In this document: positions 16,635-25,378 of the stretch, in pieces
How the letters are laid out: the number at the start of each line of letters is the position of its first letter
Numbering within the stretch: position 1 is the stretch's first letter
Assembly: GCF_041075285.1 (NCBI RefSeq)
Contig: NZ_CP163512.1
Location: forward strand, 3,472,001-3,536,000
Length of the DNA stretch: 64,000 nt
Source of the DNA: Providencia rettgeri
Lineage (GTDB): Bacteria > Pseudomonadota > Gammaproteobacteria > Enterobacterales > Enterobacteriaceae
Direction of reading: 5' to 3'
Notes under the pieces: model-generated
The model's input: the letters and a program-made list of their open reading frames with translations, nothing else
Told to the model about the DNA's origin: nothing
Databases searched by the model: none
Translations under genes and position numbers: made by a program

Positions 16635-18074
16635 ATGAAAAAATTCAAGCTTACCAAACTGGCCATGCTTGCTGTACTGGGCGCAATAAGCACGCACAGT
16701 GTTGCTGGGGGATTGGTGTTACCCAACGATAACTTACGCAGCGATTTAGCGTGGCTTGCAGAACGTAACGTGATCCAAATTAGCTTATCCACTTGGCCAC
16801 TCTCCCAAGAAGAAATTACTCGTTCTTTGAATAATGCGAACATTACTAATAACGAACAAGAAGCGATTATTCAACGTATTAAGAAAAACCTAGATCGCAA
16901 AAAGAACAGTGTCCAATTGGAAACGCACTTTGCTTCTAGTCACAATTCGATGCCTCAAGGCTTTGCTCAAAGTGAAAAAAGTGACATTCGTTATACCGTT
17001 TCAGGTAACTACAGCACGGACGATGTGGATTTAAACCTTACCGCCAGTGGTGAACGTGCTCTACGTGTTGAAAACGGTTCTGACTACAACCTGAACGGTT
17101 CATACGGTGGGGTTAAAGTCTGGAACCAGTGGATCACTTTCGGTGAGATCCCACAATGGTGGGGCCCCGGCCATGACGGCAACTTAATTCGCACCGATGC
17201 CGCTCGCCCTGTTACCGGCTTTTTACTGCAACGTGCTGACCAAAGCCCATTTGAAACCCCGTGGTTATCGTGGATTGGCTCTTGGCAATACCAGCTAACT
17301 GCGGGACAGATTAAACAATATTCTTCACAGCCAAATACTAAGCTTATCGGCTTACGTATGACCATGAACCCAACCGACTTCTTCGAACTGGGCGGTTCTC
17401 GCGTCGTCATGTGGGGAGGCGATGGACGGCCTGATAACTGGAGCTCATTCTGGGATGCTATGGTAGGCAAGGACAATACAGGCGATAAAAATAAAGACCC
17501 AGGTAACCAACTGGCGGGTTTAGACTTTAAACTGAAGCTGTACCCATTAATTGACTTACCTGTCAGCGTATATGGGCAAATGGTTGGTGAAGATGAAGCA
17601 GGTATGTTCCCATCGAAAAATGCCTTTATGGGGGGTATCGAGGGGTATCACACCCTGTGGGGTCAACCGTTAAATTGGTATATTGAGGGGGCTAATACCC
17701 ATCACGAATGGGATAAAGATGGCGTAATGTATCGCCACTTTATCTACAAAAATGGTTATTACCAACAGGGTGCATCATTAGGTCACGCCATGGGCGGTGA
17801 TGGTCGTATGCTCACCACTAAAGTGGAATACACCCTTGATGACGATAACCGTGTTAGCACGCGTTTAATGTATGCCAAGGTGAATAAATCGAACTTTGAT
17901 GGCAATAAATTATTTCCACGATCTGAAACCATCAAAGGGGCCGATGTAGGCTGGTGGCATAACTTTGATAACGATGTGAGCACTGACGCAAAAGTGTGGG
18001 TTTCAAAAACCGATTACGAAACACGCAATGACTTGGGTGCCGCAGTGACAGTAAACGTGCCGTTTAAGTGGTGA
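16635..18074 (+). CDS. wzi: Wzi outer-membrane capsule/polysaccharide attachment protein
   Basis: Outer-membrane beta-barrel lectin that helps anchor group 1-type capsule at the cell surface. 479 residues. Signal peptide KKFKLTKLAMLAVLGAIS with cleavage near SVAGG. The mature N-terminus LVLPNDNLRSDLAWLAERN and ISLSTWPLSQEEI are diagnostic of Wzi. The remainder alternates amphipathic strands and ends in an aromatic-rich strand (VTVNVPFKW), as outer-membrane proteins do. It is a single-gene unit with its own terminator, separate from wza-wzb-wzc across the variable locus. Its presence argues that the polymer is exported capsule-fashion by Wza. Confidence 0.93.
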   Translation: MKKFKLTKLAMLAVLGAISTHSVAGGLVLPNDNLRSDLAWLAERNVIQISLSTWPLSQEEITRSLNNANITNNEQEAIIQRIKKNLDRKKNSVQLETHFASSHNSMPQGFAQSEKSDIRYTVSGNYSTDDVDLNLTASGERALRVENGSDYNLNGSYGGVKVWNQWITFGEIPQWWGPGHDGNLIRTDAARPVTGFLLQRADQSPFETPWLSWIGSWQYQLTAGQIKQYSSQPNTKLIGLRMTMNPTDFFELGGSRVVMWGGDGRPDNWSSFWDAMVGKDNTGDKNKDPGNQLAGLDFKLKLYPLIDLPVSVYGQMVGEDEAGMFPSKNAFMGGIEGYHTLWGQPLNWYIEGANTHHEWDKDGVMYRHFIYKNGYYQQGASLGHAMGGDGRMLTTKVEYTLDDDNRVSTRLMYAKVNKSNFDGNKLFPRSETIKGADVGWWHNFDNDVSTDAKVWVSKTDYETRNDLGAAVTVNVPFKW

Positions 18075-18109
18075 TCGTTTTATAACCGTAAGTGATGGCA
18101 TTATCAAGA

Positions 18110-18144
18110 CGGATTATCGGCAAAGGATAATCCGTTTTTTTTTT
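18110..18144 (+). terminator. Terminator after wzi
   Basis: CGGATTATC (18110-18118) pairs with GATAATCCG (18126-18134) and is followed by ten T residues. Confidence 0.93.
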
Positions 18145-18616
18145 GCAATTTGTGTCTGTTTTGTCGCAAAATATATATAGTCGAAAAAACAACCATAAAG
18201 ATTGGATAAATTACAATAATCAATCACACCAATTATTAATCTATACCCACACCTATTTGGTGTGGAAATAAGCGCAATTTATTTTTGCGCTTATTATATC
18301 CATACTAAAGCTAATGATATAAAAGGATTAACTTAAGCAAAATATTTAATCACATTACGAGTGTATTAAAAGAATTATAACCTGATAATTTAAAATAATT
18401 TATTTATTTGATACTCCTATTAGGACTATTCTTTAAGACTATCACAGCGATAGTCACCCACTAGGATTAATGGTATTATTAGTCGTTTTCGCTTGACCCG
18501 ATCCGCCATGAGGCATACTCTTTGGTCGGCAAAAAACAATAAGCTATGCTTATCAATTGAGCGCGATGCAAAAAGTGTAACGTTTTCAATTAATAAGTAT
18601 GCATTTACAATTTTAA
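18145..18616. other. Leader region of the polysaccharide locus
   Basis: No gene seen in about 470 bases. It contains a perfect 7-bp inverted repeat (GACTATC 18437-18443, GATAGTC 18449-18455) and likely holds the locus promoter upstream of the JUMPstart element. The reading frame opening at 18493 runs through JUMPstart and is not taken as coding until 18679. Confidence 0.5.
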
Positions 18617-18656
18617 TGGTGCTCTGGGACCCGATAACCCAGTGCGGTAGCTATGG
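18617..18656 (+). promoter_or_regulatory. JUMPstart / ops element (RfaH recruitment)
   Basis: TGCTCTGGG at 18620-18628, CCAG at 18639-18642 and GCGGTAG at 18644-18650 occur in the order and spacing of the 39-bp JUMPstart element. GCGGTAG is the ops core that pauses RNA polymerase and loads the antiterminator RfaH. It lies 20-60 bases before the first gene of the locus, the standard position, so long-range transcription of this AT-rich operon is probably RfaH-dependent. Confidence 0.88.
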
Positions 18657-18678
18657 GTTATTAATAAAAATACTTCTT

Positions 18679-19575
18679 ATGAAATTATCAAAATCAGAGT
18701 TTAGTAATATAGCGAAAATAGTCAAAAGCATCTATATGGATGAGGATATTATCAAAATAAATAAAATTGGCGGAATGACTAATATCAATTACTTCTGCGA
18801 GACTAGTGTGCGCCAATGTGTTGTACGCATTCCCGGAGATAATACTGAAGTTATGATAAATAGAGAATACGAAAAATTTAACTGTCAGTTAGCTACAGAA
18901 TTACAATTGAACCCTGAATTATATCACTATGACCTTGAATCTGGAATAAAGATTACAGCATACATTAATCAAAGCTTAACATTAACGCCGCAAAGCGTTA
19001 CTGAAAAAAACACACTAAAAATGATAGCTAGTACATTAAAAAAACTACATTCATCTAACTTAAAATTTGCGAATCATTTCAATGTATTTGAGCAATATAG
19101 AAACTATATAAAAACACTAGTTAAAAGTGATATTAGTTACAATAAATTTGAAAAAACAGAAGAGTTTTTTTACGCGTTAGAGGAAATACTTAGATATAAA
19201 TCTAACGTTTTAGTTGCGTGCCATAATGACCCTGTACCTGAAAATTTTTTACTCAAAAATAGTAATATCTATCTCATCGATTGGGAATATTCTGGAATGA
19301 ATGACCCTATATGGGATATCTCTGCATTTTTTGAAGAATCCAATCTTTCAGATGAATATGAACGTTATTTTTTAGAATTATATTATGAAAAAGAAGTAAG
19401 CAATGAAATTCTTGAAAAAATTTTAATATATAAAATATGTCAAAATTTCTTATGGTCTGTTTGGACATTAATTAAAGAGAAAAATGAAAAATTATTTGGT
19501 GATTATGGAAACATTCGATATCAAAAATGCTTAAAACAAATAGAGCTATACAAGGAAAGGCACTATGAAAAGTAA
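18679..19575 (+). CDS. licA: LicA-like choline kinase
   Basis: Phosphorylates choline, the first step in making phosphocholine for surface glycan decoration. 298 residues from ATG 18679; the longer frame to 18493 crosses JUMPstart. The aminoglycoside/choline kinase fold shows in KIGGMTNINYFCET (nucleotide loop), the catalytic loop VACHNDPVPENFLLKN and the metal-binding LIDWEYSGMNDPIWDIS. No clear ribosome binding site. It overlaps the licB-like gene by 11 bases. Very AT-rich. Ethanolamine as substrate cannot be excluded, but the licB/licC/licD neighbours favour choline. Confidence 0.87.
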   Translation: MKLSKSEFSNIAKIVKSIYMDEDIIKINKIGGMTNINYFCETSVRQCVVRIPGDNTEVMINREYEKFNCQLATELQLNPELYHYDLESGIKITAYINQSLTLTPQSVTEKNTLKMIASTLKKLHSSNLKFANHFNVFEQYRNYIKTLVKSDISYNKFEKTEEFFYALEEILRYKSNVLVACHNDPVPENFLLKNSNIYLIDWEYSGMNDPIWDISAFFEESNLSDEYERYFLELYYEKEVSNEILEKILIYKICQNFLWSVWTLIKEKNEKLFGDYGNIRYQKCLKQIELYKERHYEK

Positions 19576-20503
19576 ATGGATTATAATTGGTTTATTATCT
19601 GGTATTTTTTGGGCTTTAGATACATTATTATTAGATAATCATATTTCAAAAACCCATATACCTGATTATCTTTTTATTCTCATTCCATTATTAATAGCAC
19701 TTTTCCATGATCTTTTCTCTAGTTTATGGCTTTTACTGAACATTCAAATTAGAAATGATCAGAAAGAATTGTTATATTCTTTAAAAAAGAAGAATAGTTA
19801 TGTAATTTGTTTAGCCGCGCTCGCAGGTGGTCCTATAGGTATGTCGTTTTACATACTGAGCATATCATATAGTAATGCATCTATTGCTGCTACGATATCA
19901 ACTATATACCCAGCTATCGGGTGTATCATTGCCTTTATCTTTTTAAAAGAAAAAATAAAAATAGTTAATATTTTAGGTATAATGCTAGTTATACTATCCA
20001 CATTTTATCTCGGTTTAGATATAGATAGTATTAAAAACAGTTCATTACTAGGTTTTATATTTGCTTTAATATGCGCTTTGGGCTGGGGTTTAGAAAGTAG
20101 TATTTGTTCATATGCATTAAACAACAATCTAAAATATAATATTGCCCTTCTATTTAGACAGGTAACTTCATCTATTATATATATATTGATAATTGTAATT
20201 TTTTTCGATTTTACTGAAACAAAAGAAAGTTTATCTATATTATTTAATGGATTAATTTTTTATTTAATACCAATTTCATTAGTTGGTACAGTATCGTACC
20301 TATTTTATTATAACGCTATTGGTTTTTTAGGACCAATTAAAGCTATGGGGTTAAACATAAGCTACTCCGCCTGGTCTATACTTTTAGGCTTTACCATTTT
20401 TAATCAAGACTTCTATATGAGCTTATTATTTATAAGCATAATTATTATTTCAGGTTCTTTACTAACCAATATTAATAATACAAAATTGGACACACTAAAA
20501 TGA
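19565..20503 (+). CDS. licB: LicB-like choline permease (EamA/DMT superfamily)
   Basis: High-affinity choline importer feeding LicA. 312 residues with about ten hydrophobic segments and the internal duplication of drug/metabolite transporters (SYSNASIAATISTIYPAIG in repeat one; GFLGPIKAMGLNISYSAWS in repeat two). The opening IGLLSGIFWALDTLLLD is typical of LicB. AAGGAAAGG precedes the ATG inside the licA 3' end, and its own end overlaps licC by four bases. Substrate assigned mainly from context. Confidence 0.85.
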   Translation: MKSKWIIIGLLSGIFWALDTLLLDNHISKTHIPDYLFILIPLLIALFHDLFSSLWLLLNIQIRNDQKELLYSLKKKNSYVICLAALAGGPIGMSFYILSISYSNASIAATISTIYPAIGCIIAFIFLKEKIKIVNILGIMLVILSTFYLGLDIDSIKNSSLLGFIFALICALGWGLESSICSYALNNNLKYNIALLFRQVTSSIIYILIIVIFFDFTETKESLSILFNGLIFYLIPISLVGTVSYLFYYNAIGFLGPIKAMGLNISYSAWSILLGFTIFNQDFYMSLLFISIIIISGSLLTNINNTKLDTLK

Positions 20504-21192
20504 ATGCAATAATATTGGCAGCTGGTTTTGGCTCACGATTTGGTGATATTACAAAGAAAACACATAAAGCGTTACTACCGGTAAATGGCATACCAAATAT
20601 AGAAAGAACCATATGCTATTTAAAAGAAAAAAATATAGATAATATCATCATAGTAACTGGATATTTGGAACATCAGTTTAGCTATCTAGAAACCAAGTAT
20701 AATTGCATTATAATACACAACGAAAAATATGATATATATAACAATATATATACCATTTATAAAGCATTAAAATATTTTGGTGATTGTGAAGGAACTTATG
20801 TCATTGATGCTGATGTTGCTATATTTAGAAATTTTTTCTCCACAACGGAAAAAAATAGCTATTATTATTTAATACAACGACCACTTAGCCAAAATAAAGA
20901 ATGGGTTCCTATCATTGATAAGGATACAATCATAGATATTACTGTATCTAACGAATATAAACCATCTTTGCTTGGAATATCATTTTGGAATGATAAAGAA
21001 GCCAATAGAATAAAAAAAGAATTTGATAAATATATTAATAAAAAAACATTAACTAATAGCTCATTATATTGGGATGACATCCCTAAAAATATTTTAAATG
21101 AATTAAAGCCAAAGTATAAATTAGTTGACAGCACTGCTGCTATTGAAATGGACACCGTAGACGATTATAAAAAAGCCAATGGTTTTTATTAA
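20500..21192 (+). CDS. licC: LicC-like CTP:phosphocholine cytidylyltransferase
   Basis: Activates phosphocholine to CDP-choline. 230 residues, about the length of Haemophilus LicC. N-terminal nucleotidyltransferase signature AIILAAGFGSRFGDITKKTHK with KALLPVNG, a conserved YNIYNNIYTIYKAL-like stretch, the metal-binding YVIDADVAIF and C-terminal EMDTVDDYKKA. Start overlaps licB by four bases. Three bases separate it from the flippase gene. Confidence 0.88.
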   Translation: MNAIILAAGFGSRFGDITKKTHKALLPVNGIPNIERTICYLKEKNIDNIIIVTGYLEHQFSYLETKYNCIIIHNEKYDIYNNIYTIYKALKYFGDCEGTYVIDADVAIFRNFFSTTEKNSYYYLIQRPLSQNKEWVPIIDKDTIIDITVSNEYKPSLLGISFWNDKEANRIKKEFDKYINKKTLTNSSLYWDDIPKNILNELKPKYKLVDSTAAIEMDTVDDYKKANGFY

Positions 21193-21194
21193 AA

Positions 21195-22445
21195 ATGATT
21201 ATAAAAAAAATAATAAATCATAGCCTATTTCAAAATACTTTTTTCTTAAGTTTAGTGAAGGCTCTTGATCTTATTTTGCCATTAATGACGATTCCTTATC
21301 TAACTCGAACATTAAATGTAGATGAGTTTGGTTCACTCATTGTTTGCATGGCTGCATATAGTATGGCAAATATCTTGACTGATTTTGGTTTTGGTTTATC
21401 AGCCCCTTATGATATATCAAAAAATAAGCATGACAAAAACTATATAAATTCATATTTAACTTCAATATTCACCTTGAAGCTAATATTTATTTTTACCGCA
21501 ACTATAATTCTTTATATCTATTTCAATTTAGACCATAATTTGTCTGGCGTAGATGAATATACCATATTTCTAATTTTTGGAATCGTTTTTAGCTTAGCTT
21601 ATCAAGCACAATGGTTCTTCTTAGGCATAGAAAAAATGAAATCCATAGCAATCTTAGCATCGCTAGGGAAACTAAGCTACTTTGCTTTTATCTTTATAAT
21701 TGTTCCGCATTATAAAACAGTTAATTCAGTATTACTTTGTTCCTTTATTAGTAATTTTATTCCCTTTGTTTTTTATATGAAGTTTATTCACGCAGAAGGA
21801 TATAGAATAACCAGAATAGAACTAAATAACTTAGTTAAAATATTTTATAGTAGCTTAAGCTTTTTTATATCTAGACTTGCTGTTGGAGTATCAACTACAG
21901 CTAATGGAGTGATAATTGGCACTATATTAGGTGTGAATGCCGCAGGATTATATGGAGCAGCAGAAAAAATTTATAATGCTGGCATCAGTTTAGTTATGCC
22001 GATTTCTAATGTATTTTATCCTTACATGGCAAGGACAAAAAACTATAAATTATTAATAAAATCTATAATTGTATTAGCTTTGCTCGCTATAGTTGGATGC
22101 ATAGTGATTTCCAATATTTCCTCTTGGTTTTTTGTCGCATTTTTTGGTCCTGAATATAAAGAGTCTGCAAAAATATTTGATTTATTTTTAATATTAATCC
22201 CAATAAATGTCATTTCTATTTTTCTTGGTTATTCAGCTTTTGCTATTGTTAATAAGCCTGAAATAGCAAATTATACTGTTATATTTAGTGCTGTAGTATA
22301 TATAATAACATTTTTTCTTTTATACATTACAAATAGTATTTCTATCTTTAACATTATGATAATGATAATTAGTATCGATATCTTTACTGTCCTTACTCGA
22401 AGTTTCCTATTTTATAAAGAAATAAAAAAAATCAAAAAGGATTAA
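21195..22445 (+). CDS. wzx: Wzx O-unit flippase
   Basis: Moves undecaprenyl-linked repeat units across the inner membrane. 416 residues, about 12 hydrophobic helices. MATE/PST-family features: SLFQNTFFLSLVKALDLILP and LMTIPYLTRTLNVDEFG at the N-terminus, the central VSTTANGVIIGTILG, and YGAAEKIYNAGISLVMPIS. Placed between the lic-type activation genes and licD, with the polymerase further on. Sequence specificity cannot be read out. Very AT-rich. Confidence 0.92.
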   Translation: MIIKKIINHSLFQNTFFLSLVKALDLILPLMTIPYLTRTLNVDEFGSLIVCMAAYSMANILTDFGFGLSAPYDISKNKHDKNYINSYLTSIFTLKLIFIFTATIILYIYFNLDHNLSGVDEYTIFLIFGIVFSLAYQAQWFFLGIEKMKSIAILASLGKLSYFAFIFIIVPHYKTVNSVLLCSFISNFIPFVFYMKFIHAEGYRITRIELNNLVKIFYSSLSFFISRLAVGVSTTANGVIIGTILGVNAAGLYGAAEKIYNAGISLVMPISNVFYPYMARTKNYKLLIKSIIVLALLAIVGCIVISNISSWFFVAFFGPEYKESAKIFDLFLILIPINVISIFLGYSAFAIVNKPEIANYTVIFSAVVYIITFFLLYITNSISIFNIMIMIISIDIFTVLTRSFLFYKEIKKIKKD

Positions 22446-22450
22446 TAACC

Positions 22451-23278
22451 ATGCTTAATTCATACGAAACATTACGTTCAGCTCAAATTGTATTAATTGA
22501 AGGGCTTAAAGAAATAGACCGAGTCTGTAGAATACATAACATTGAGTATTGGATAGATTCAGGAACTCTATTAGGAGCAAAAAGGCAAGGAAAATTTATT
22601 GAATGGGATGAAGATATAGATATTTGTATGACTCGAGAAAATTTTGATAAATTCATGCTTTTAGCAAACCATTCACTAAACAAAGATTTATATTTTTTAC
22701 AAAATAAAATAACAGATAAGCACTATGACCTACATCCAGTTCCTGCAAAGCTAAGAGTCAATAATACAAAATTACTATGGACTGACCAAAATGGTCAAGA
22801 ATATAATTATAATAAGCTCGCTCACTCTGGTTTATATATAGATATTTTCGCTATGGATAAAACGCCAAGATTTATGCTACCTGGAAATATATTAAAATTA
22901 TTATATAAAATTTATTACCAAAGACGCTATAACAATAAAACTTTATATAAGAAAACAATTTCTTTATTTGGAAAAGTATTTATATATTATCCTATGCTTG
23001 AGTTCCTGAATAAAAAATATATAAAATGGGTGAATAAATATCCTAAAGCCATAGGATATGATTATTGCTGTGATATGGGATTAAGGCACTACCGTTATAC
23101 TAATGAGATGATTTTTCCATTATCATCAATTGAATTTGAAGGCAACCATTATCCATGCCCAGCAAAAGTACACGAGTATCTATGTGAAACATATGGTAGT
23201 GAGTATATGATACCACCAAAGGTCAAATATCAGCATGGTATTATAAAAAAAATATTCAACAAAGAATTTAATAAATAA
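22451..23278 (+). CDS. licD: LicD-family phosphocholine transferase
   Basis: Transfers phosphocholine from CDP-choline to a sugar of the repeat unit. 275 residues (Haemophilus LicD about 265). LicD signature at the N-terminus: HNIEYWIDSGTLLGAKR, then FIEWDEDIDICMTRENF, whose acidic residues bind metal. AAAGGA lies about nine bases before the ATG. Together with licA, licB and licC the activation-transfer chain is complete in one operon. Fukutin/LicD relatives can also move other phosphodiesters, but the neighbours favour choline. Confidence 0.9.
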   Translation: MLNSYETLRSAQIVLIEGLKEIDRVCRIHNIEYWIDSGTLLGAKRQGKFIEWDEDIDICMTRENFDKFMLLANHSLNKDLYFLQNKITDKHYDLHPVPAKLRVNNTKLLWTDQNGQEYNYNKLAHSGLYIDIFAMDKTPRFMLPGNILKLLYKIYYQRRYNNKTLYKKTISLFGKVFIYYPMLEFLNKKYIKWVNKYPKAIGYDYCCDMGLRHYRYTNEMIFPLSSIEFEGNHYPCPAKVHEYLCETYGSEYMIPPKVKYQHGIIKKIFNKEFNK

Positions 23279-23305
23279 TTCAATTGTAACTGAAAGGACT
23301 AACTT

Positions 23306-23839
23306 TTGACTCTAGATCTAGATATAGTTTTAATTTGGGTTGATGGTAATGACCCTGAATGGCAAAATGAATATAAAAAATATTCTAATAAGTATATTAA
23401 TGGTGATACTAGTGAGATTCGATTTCGAGATTTTGAATTACTGAAATATTGGTTCCGAGGGATAGAAAAATACACCCCATGGGTACGTAAAGTCCACTTT
23501 GTAACATGTGGTCACCTTCCAAACTGGTTAAATATTAATAATGAAAAAATTAATTTTGTCAGGCATAGTGATTTCATACCTAAGGAATACCTCCCAACAT
23601 TTAACTCACATACAATCGAACTTAATCTACACAGAATTGAAGGGTTAAGTGAGAATTTCATTTATTTTAATGATGATTTTTTTATTATAAATAAATTAGA
23701 AAATAATTATTTTTTTAACTTAAAAAATAAATTACCTAAAGACTGCTTGATTTTCAATCCTATTATATCTGGGGGAATTTCACATATAGTAATGAACAAT
23801 CTTGATGTCATAAAAAATACCATACAAAAAAAGAGATAA
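23306..23839 (+). CDS. Stealth-family phosphotransferase, N-terminal part (split gene)
   Basis: Stealth proteins are hexose-1-phosphate transferases of capsule synthesis. This 177-residue frame carries conserved region 1 (DIVLIWVDGNDPEW) and region 2 (RFRDFELLKYWFRGIEKY; NFIYFNDDFF), then ends in an A7 run. TTG 23306 is used with AAAGGA seven to eight bases upstream; no nearby in-frame ATG suits. Regions 3 and 4 are in the next frame, overlapping by one base (TAATG). One -1 shift at the A AAA AAG heptamer (23827-23833) would join both into a normal 334-residue Stealth protein. Either a frameshift-expressed gene, a phase-variable off state, or a mutation. Confidence 0.85.
   Translation: MTLDLDIVLIWVDGNDPEWQNEYKKYSNKYINGDTSEIRFRDFELLKYWFRGIEKYTPWVRKVHFVTCGHLPNWLNINNEKINFVRHSDFIPKEYLPTFNSHTIELNLHRIEGLSENFIYFNDDFFIINKLENNYFFNLKNKLPKDCLIFNPIISGGISHIVMNNLDVIKNTIQKKR
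23827..23833 (+). promoter_or_regulatory. A AAA AAG slippery heptamer at the Stealth split
   Basis: In the upstream frame the codons read CAA AAA AAG, giving the heptamer A AAA AAG used for -1 frameshifting in E. coli dnaX. A -1 slip continues into GAG ATA ATG AAA, the downstream frame, with no residue lost. I saw no strong downstream stem-loop or internal Shine-Dalgarno. It lies in a 7-A run (23826-23832). Confidence 0.55.
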
Positions 23840-24309
23840 TGAAAAAACACTGGAAAAAAATACTAAACTTAAAATATGGTACTGACCTACTACGAACCTT
23901 ACTATTAATGCCTTGGCCGGAATTGATAGGTTTTAAAGATACTCATCTACCTGTTCCATTCAATAAGAATACATATATTGAATTGTGGAAATTAGAATAC
24001 GACATCCTACACAAGACATGCAAATCTAAATTTAGAGAAGATAATAATATAAGTCAATATCTTATAAGATATTGGCAACTATCTAATGGCTTATTTGAAG
24101 CAACTAATGTTACAAAAAACTCAAAATACCTTGATTTAGGTAGAGATGATATTAAATATATCTGTAAGTTAATTGAGGATCAAAATAAGAGCATACTAAT
24201 TATAAATGATGCAAATGTAGAGGATTTTGAGAGTGTAAAAAACAAACTAATTAATTCTTTCAATAAAATATTACCTGAAAAATCCACCTTTGAGAATGAC
24301 GTAAACTAA
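23839..24309 (+). CDS. Stealth-family phosphotransferase, C-terminal part (split gene)
   Basis: 156 residues holding Stealth conserved region 3 (HLPVPFNKNTYIELWKLEYD, then SQYLIRYWQLSNG) and region 4 (SILIINDANVEDFESVKN). In intact relatives the text before it, KKxxMKKHWKK, is continuous with the upstream part; here it lies in the -1 frame relative to it. The ATG overlaps the upstream TAA, so coupled reinitiation could also make it as a separate chain. Alone it lacks the catalytic N-terminal regions. AT-rich like its neighbours. Confidence 0.85.
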   Translation: MKKHWKKILNLKYGTDLLRTLLLMPWPELIGFKDTHLPVPFNKNTYIELWKLEYDILHKTCKSKFREDNNISQYLIRYWQLSNGLFEATNVTKNSKYLDLGRDDIKYICKLIEDQNKSILIINDANVEDFESVKNKLINSFNKILPEKSTFENDVN

Positions 24310-24310
24310 A

Positions 24311-25375
24311 ATGCTTGAAACATACGTTATTTATAATTCAATCTTATTTTCATCTATAGCCTTATCCATTCTATATAAAAAAATAAACTCAAAATTAATA
24401 AGCAAATTTTTATTAATATTACTATTTTTAATTTTATGGGTACCTGCATCTATACGGTATGGTATAGGTACAGATTACTTTAGCTACTTAGGTATCTTTG
24501 AGAACGCTAAAACAGGTTATATAAACACTGAAATTGGTTATTATTTCATTAATATAGGTGTATCATTATTAGAACTAGATCCTCAATTTATATTTGTAAT
24601 TTCATCATTTATTATATACTTTAATTTAATTGCGTCACTTAATAAAAATTTTTTGTTAACAGCCACCTTTATCGCAATATGTACGTTTTATTTACCTTCA
24701 TATTCTTTAGTCAGACAAGCCATTGCGATCAGCTTTGCTGGATTAGCAACCGCACAAATAATTAAAGGTAATGATTTTAGATTTATCATATTTATTATAG
24801 CAGGTGCATTATTTCACACATCAATATTAATATTGATTCCATTTTATTTTTTAAAAAGAGTGAGCATACCTAAGAATTTATTAATTATAATTACTATATC
24901 TGCTTCAATAATCATATATAAATCTGAGGTTCTTATAGATGTTTTAAATAATTCAGTATTAGCATCAACTAAATATGGTTATTATGCAGAAAGTAAATTT
25001 AACACATCAGCTGAAATAGGTTCTGGACTTGGTGTCGTCATAAAAATATTAATTCCTATGTTAGCTATGATTTTCGTGAGAAATAATAAAGAAAACAATA
25101 TCATATTGTTGTTCTGTGTAGGTTCTATAATCGCTAATGTTGCATCTACAAAGATTTATATTTTTAATAGAGTAGCTGATACATTTATGTTCCTTCCATA
25201 TATAACGTTGCCTCTATTATTAGAAAGCTTTAAATTGAAAACAAATAGAATTATAATTATTATAGGATTACTACTATCTTTTGGTATTTATTATGAAAGA
25301 ACTATTTTTACTAATCTCTCAATAAATAATTCAGGGTTAGGTATCAATCCTTATGTTAGTATTTTTGACAGGTAA
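24311..25375 (+). CDS. wzy: EpsG-type polysaccharide polymerase (Wzy)
   Basis: Probable polymerase that joins repeat units at the periplasmic face. 354 residues, about ten hydrophobic segments. It has the EpsG-family text near residue 45 (WVPASIRYGIGTDYFSY), with the conserved R and the GxDY motif, and the loop SYSLVRQAIAISFAGLA, both typical of this Wzy class. It starts one base after the Stealth stop. Sole polymerase candidate in the locus. Confidence 0.87.
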   Translation: MLETYVIYNSILFSSIALSILYKKINSKLISKFLLILLFLILWVPASIRYGIGTDYFSYLGIFENAKTGYINTEIGYYFINIGVSLLELDPQFIFVISSFIIYFNLIASLNKNFLLTATFIAICTFYLPSYSLVRQAIAISFAGLATAQIIKGNDFRFIIFIIAGALFHTSILILIPFYFLKRVSIPKNLLIIITISASIIIYKSEVLIDVLNNSVLASTKYGYYAESKFNTSAEIGSGLGVVIKILIPMLAMIFVRNNKENNIILLFCVGSIIANVASTKIYIFNRVADTFMFLPYITLPLLLESFKLKTNRIIIIIGLLLSFGIYYERTIFTNLSINNSGLGINPYVSIFDR

Positions 25376-25378
25376 TTT

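Noticed and set aside
18493..18678. N-terminal extension of the licA-like gene
   Set aside because: This stretch contains the JUMPstart element and has no similarity to choline kinases; start moved to 18679.
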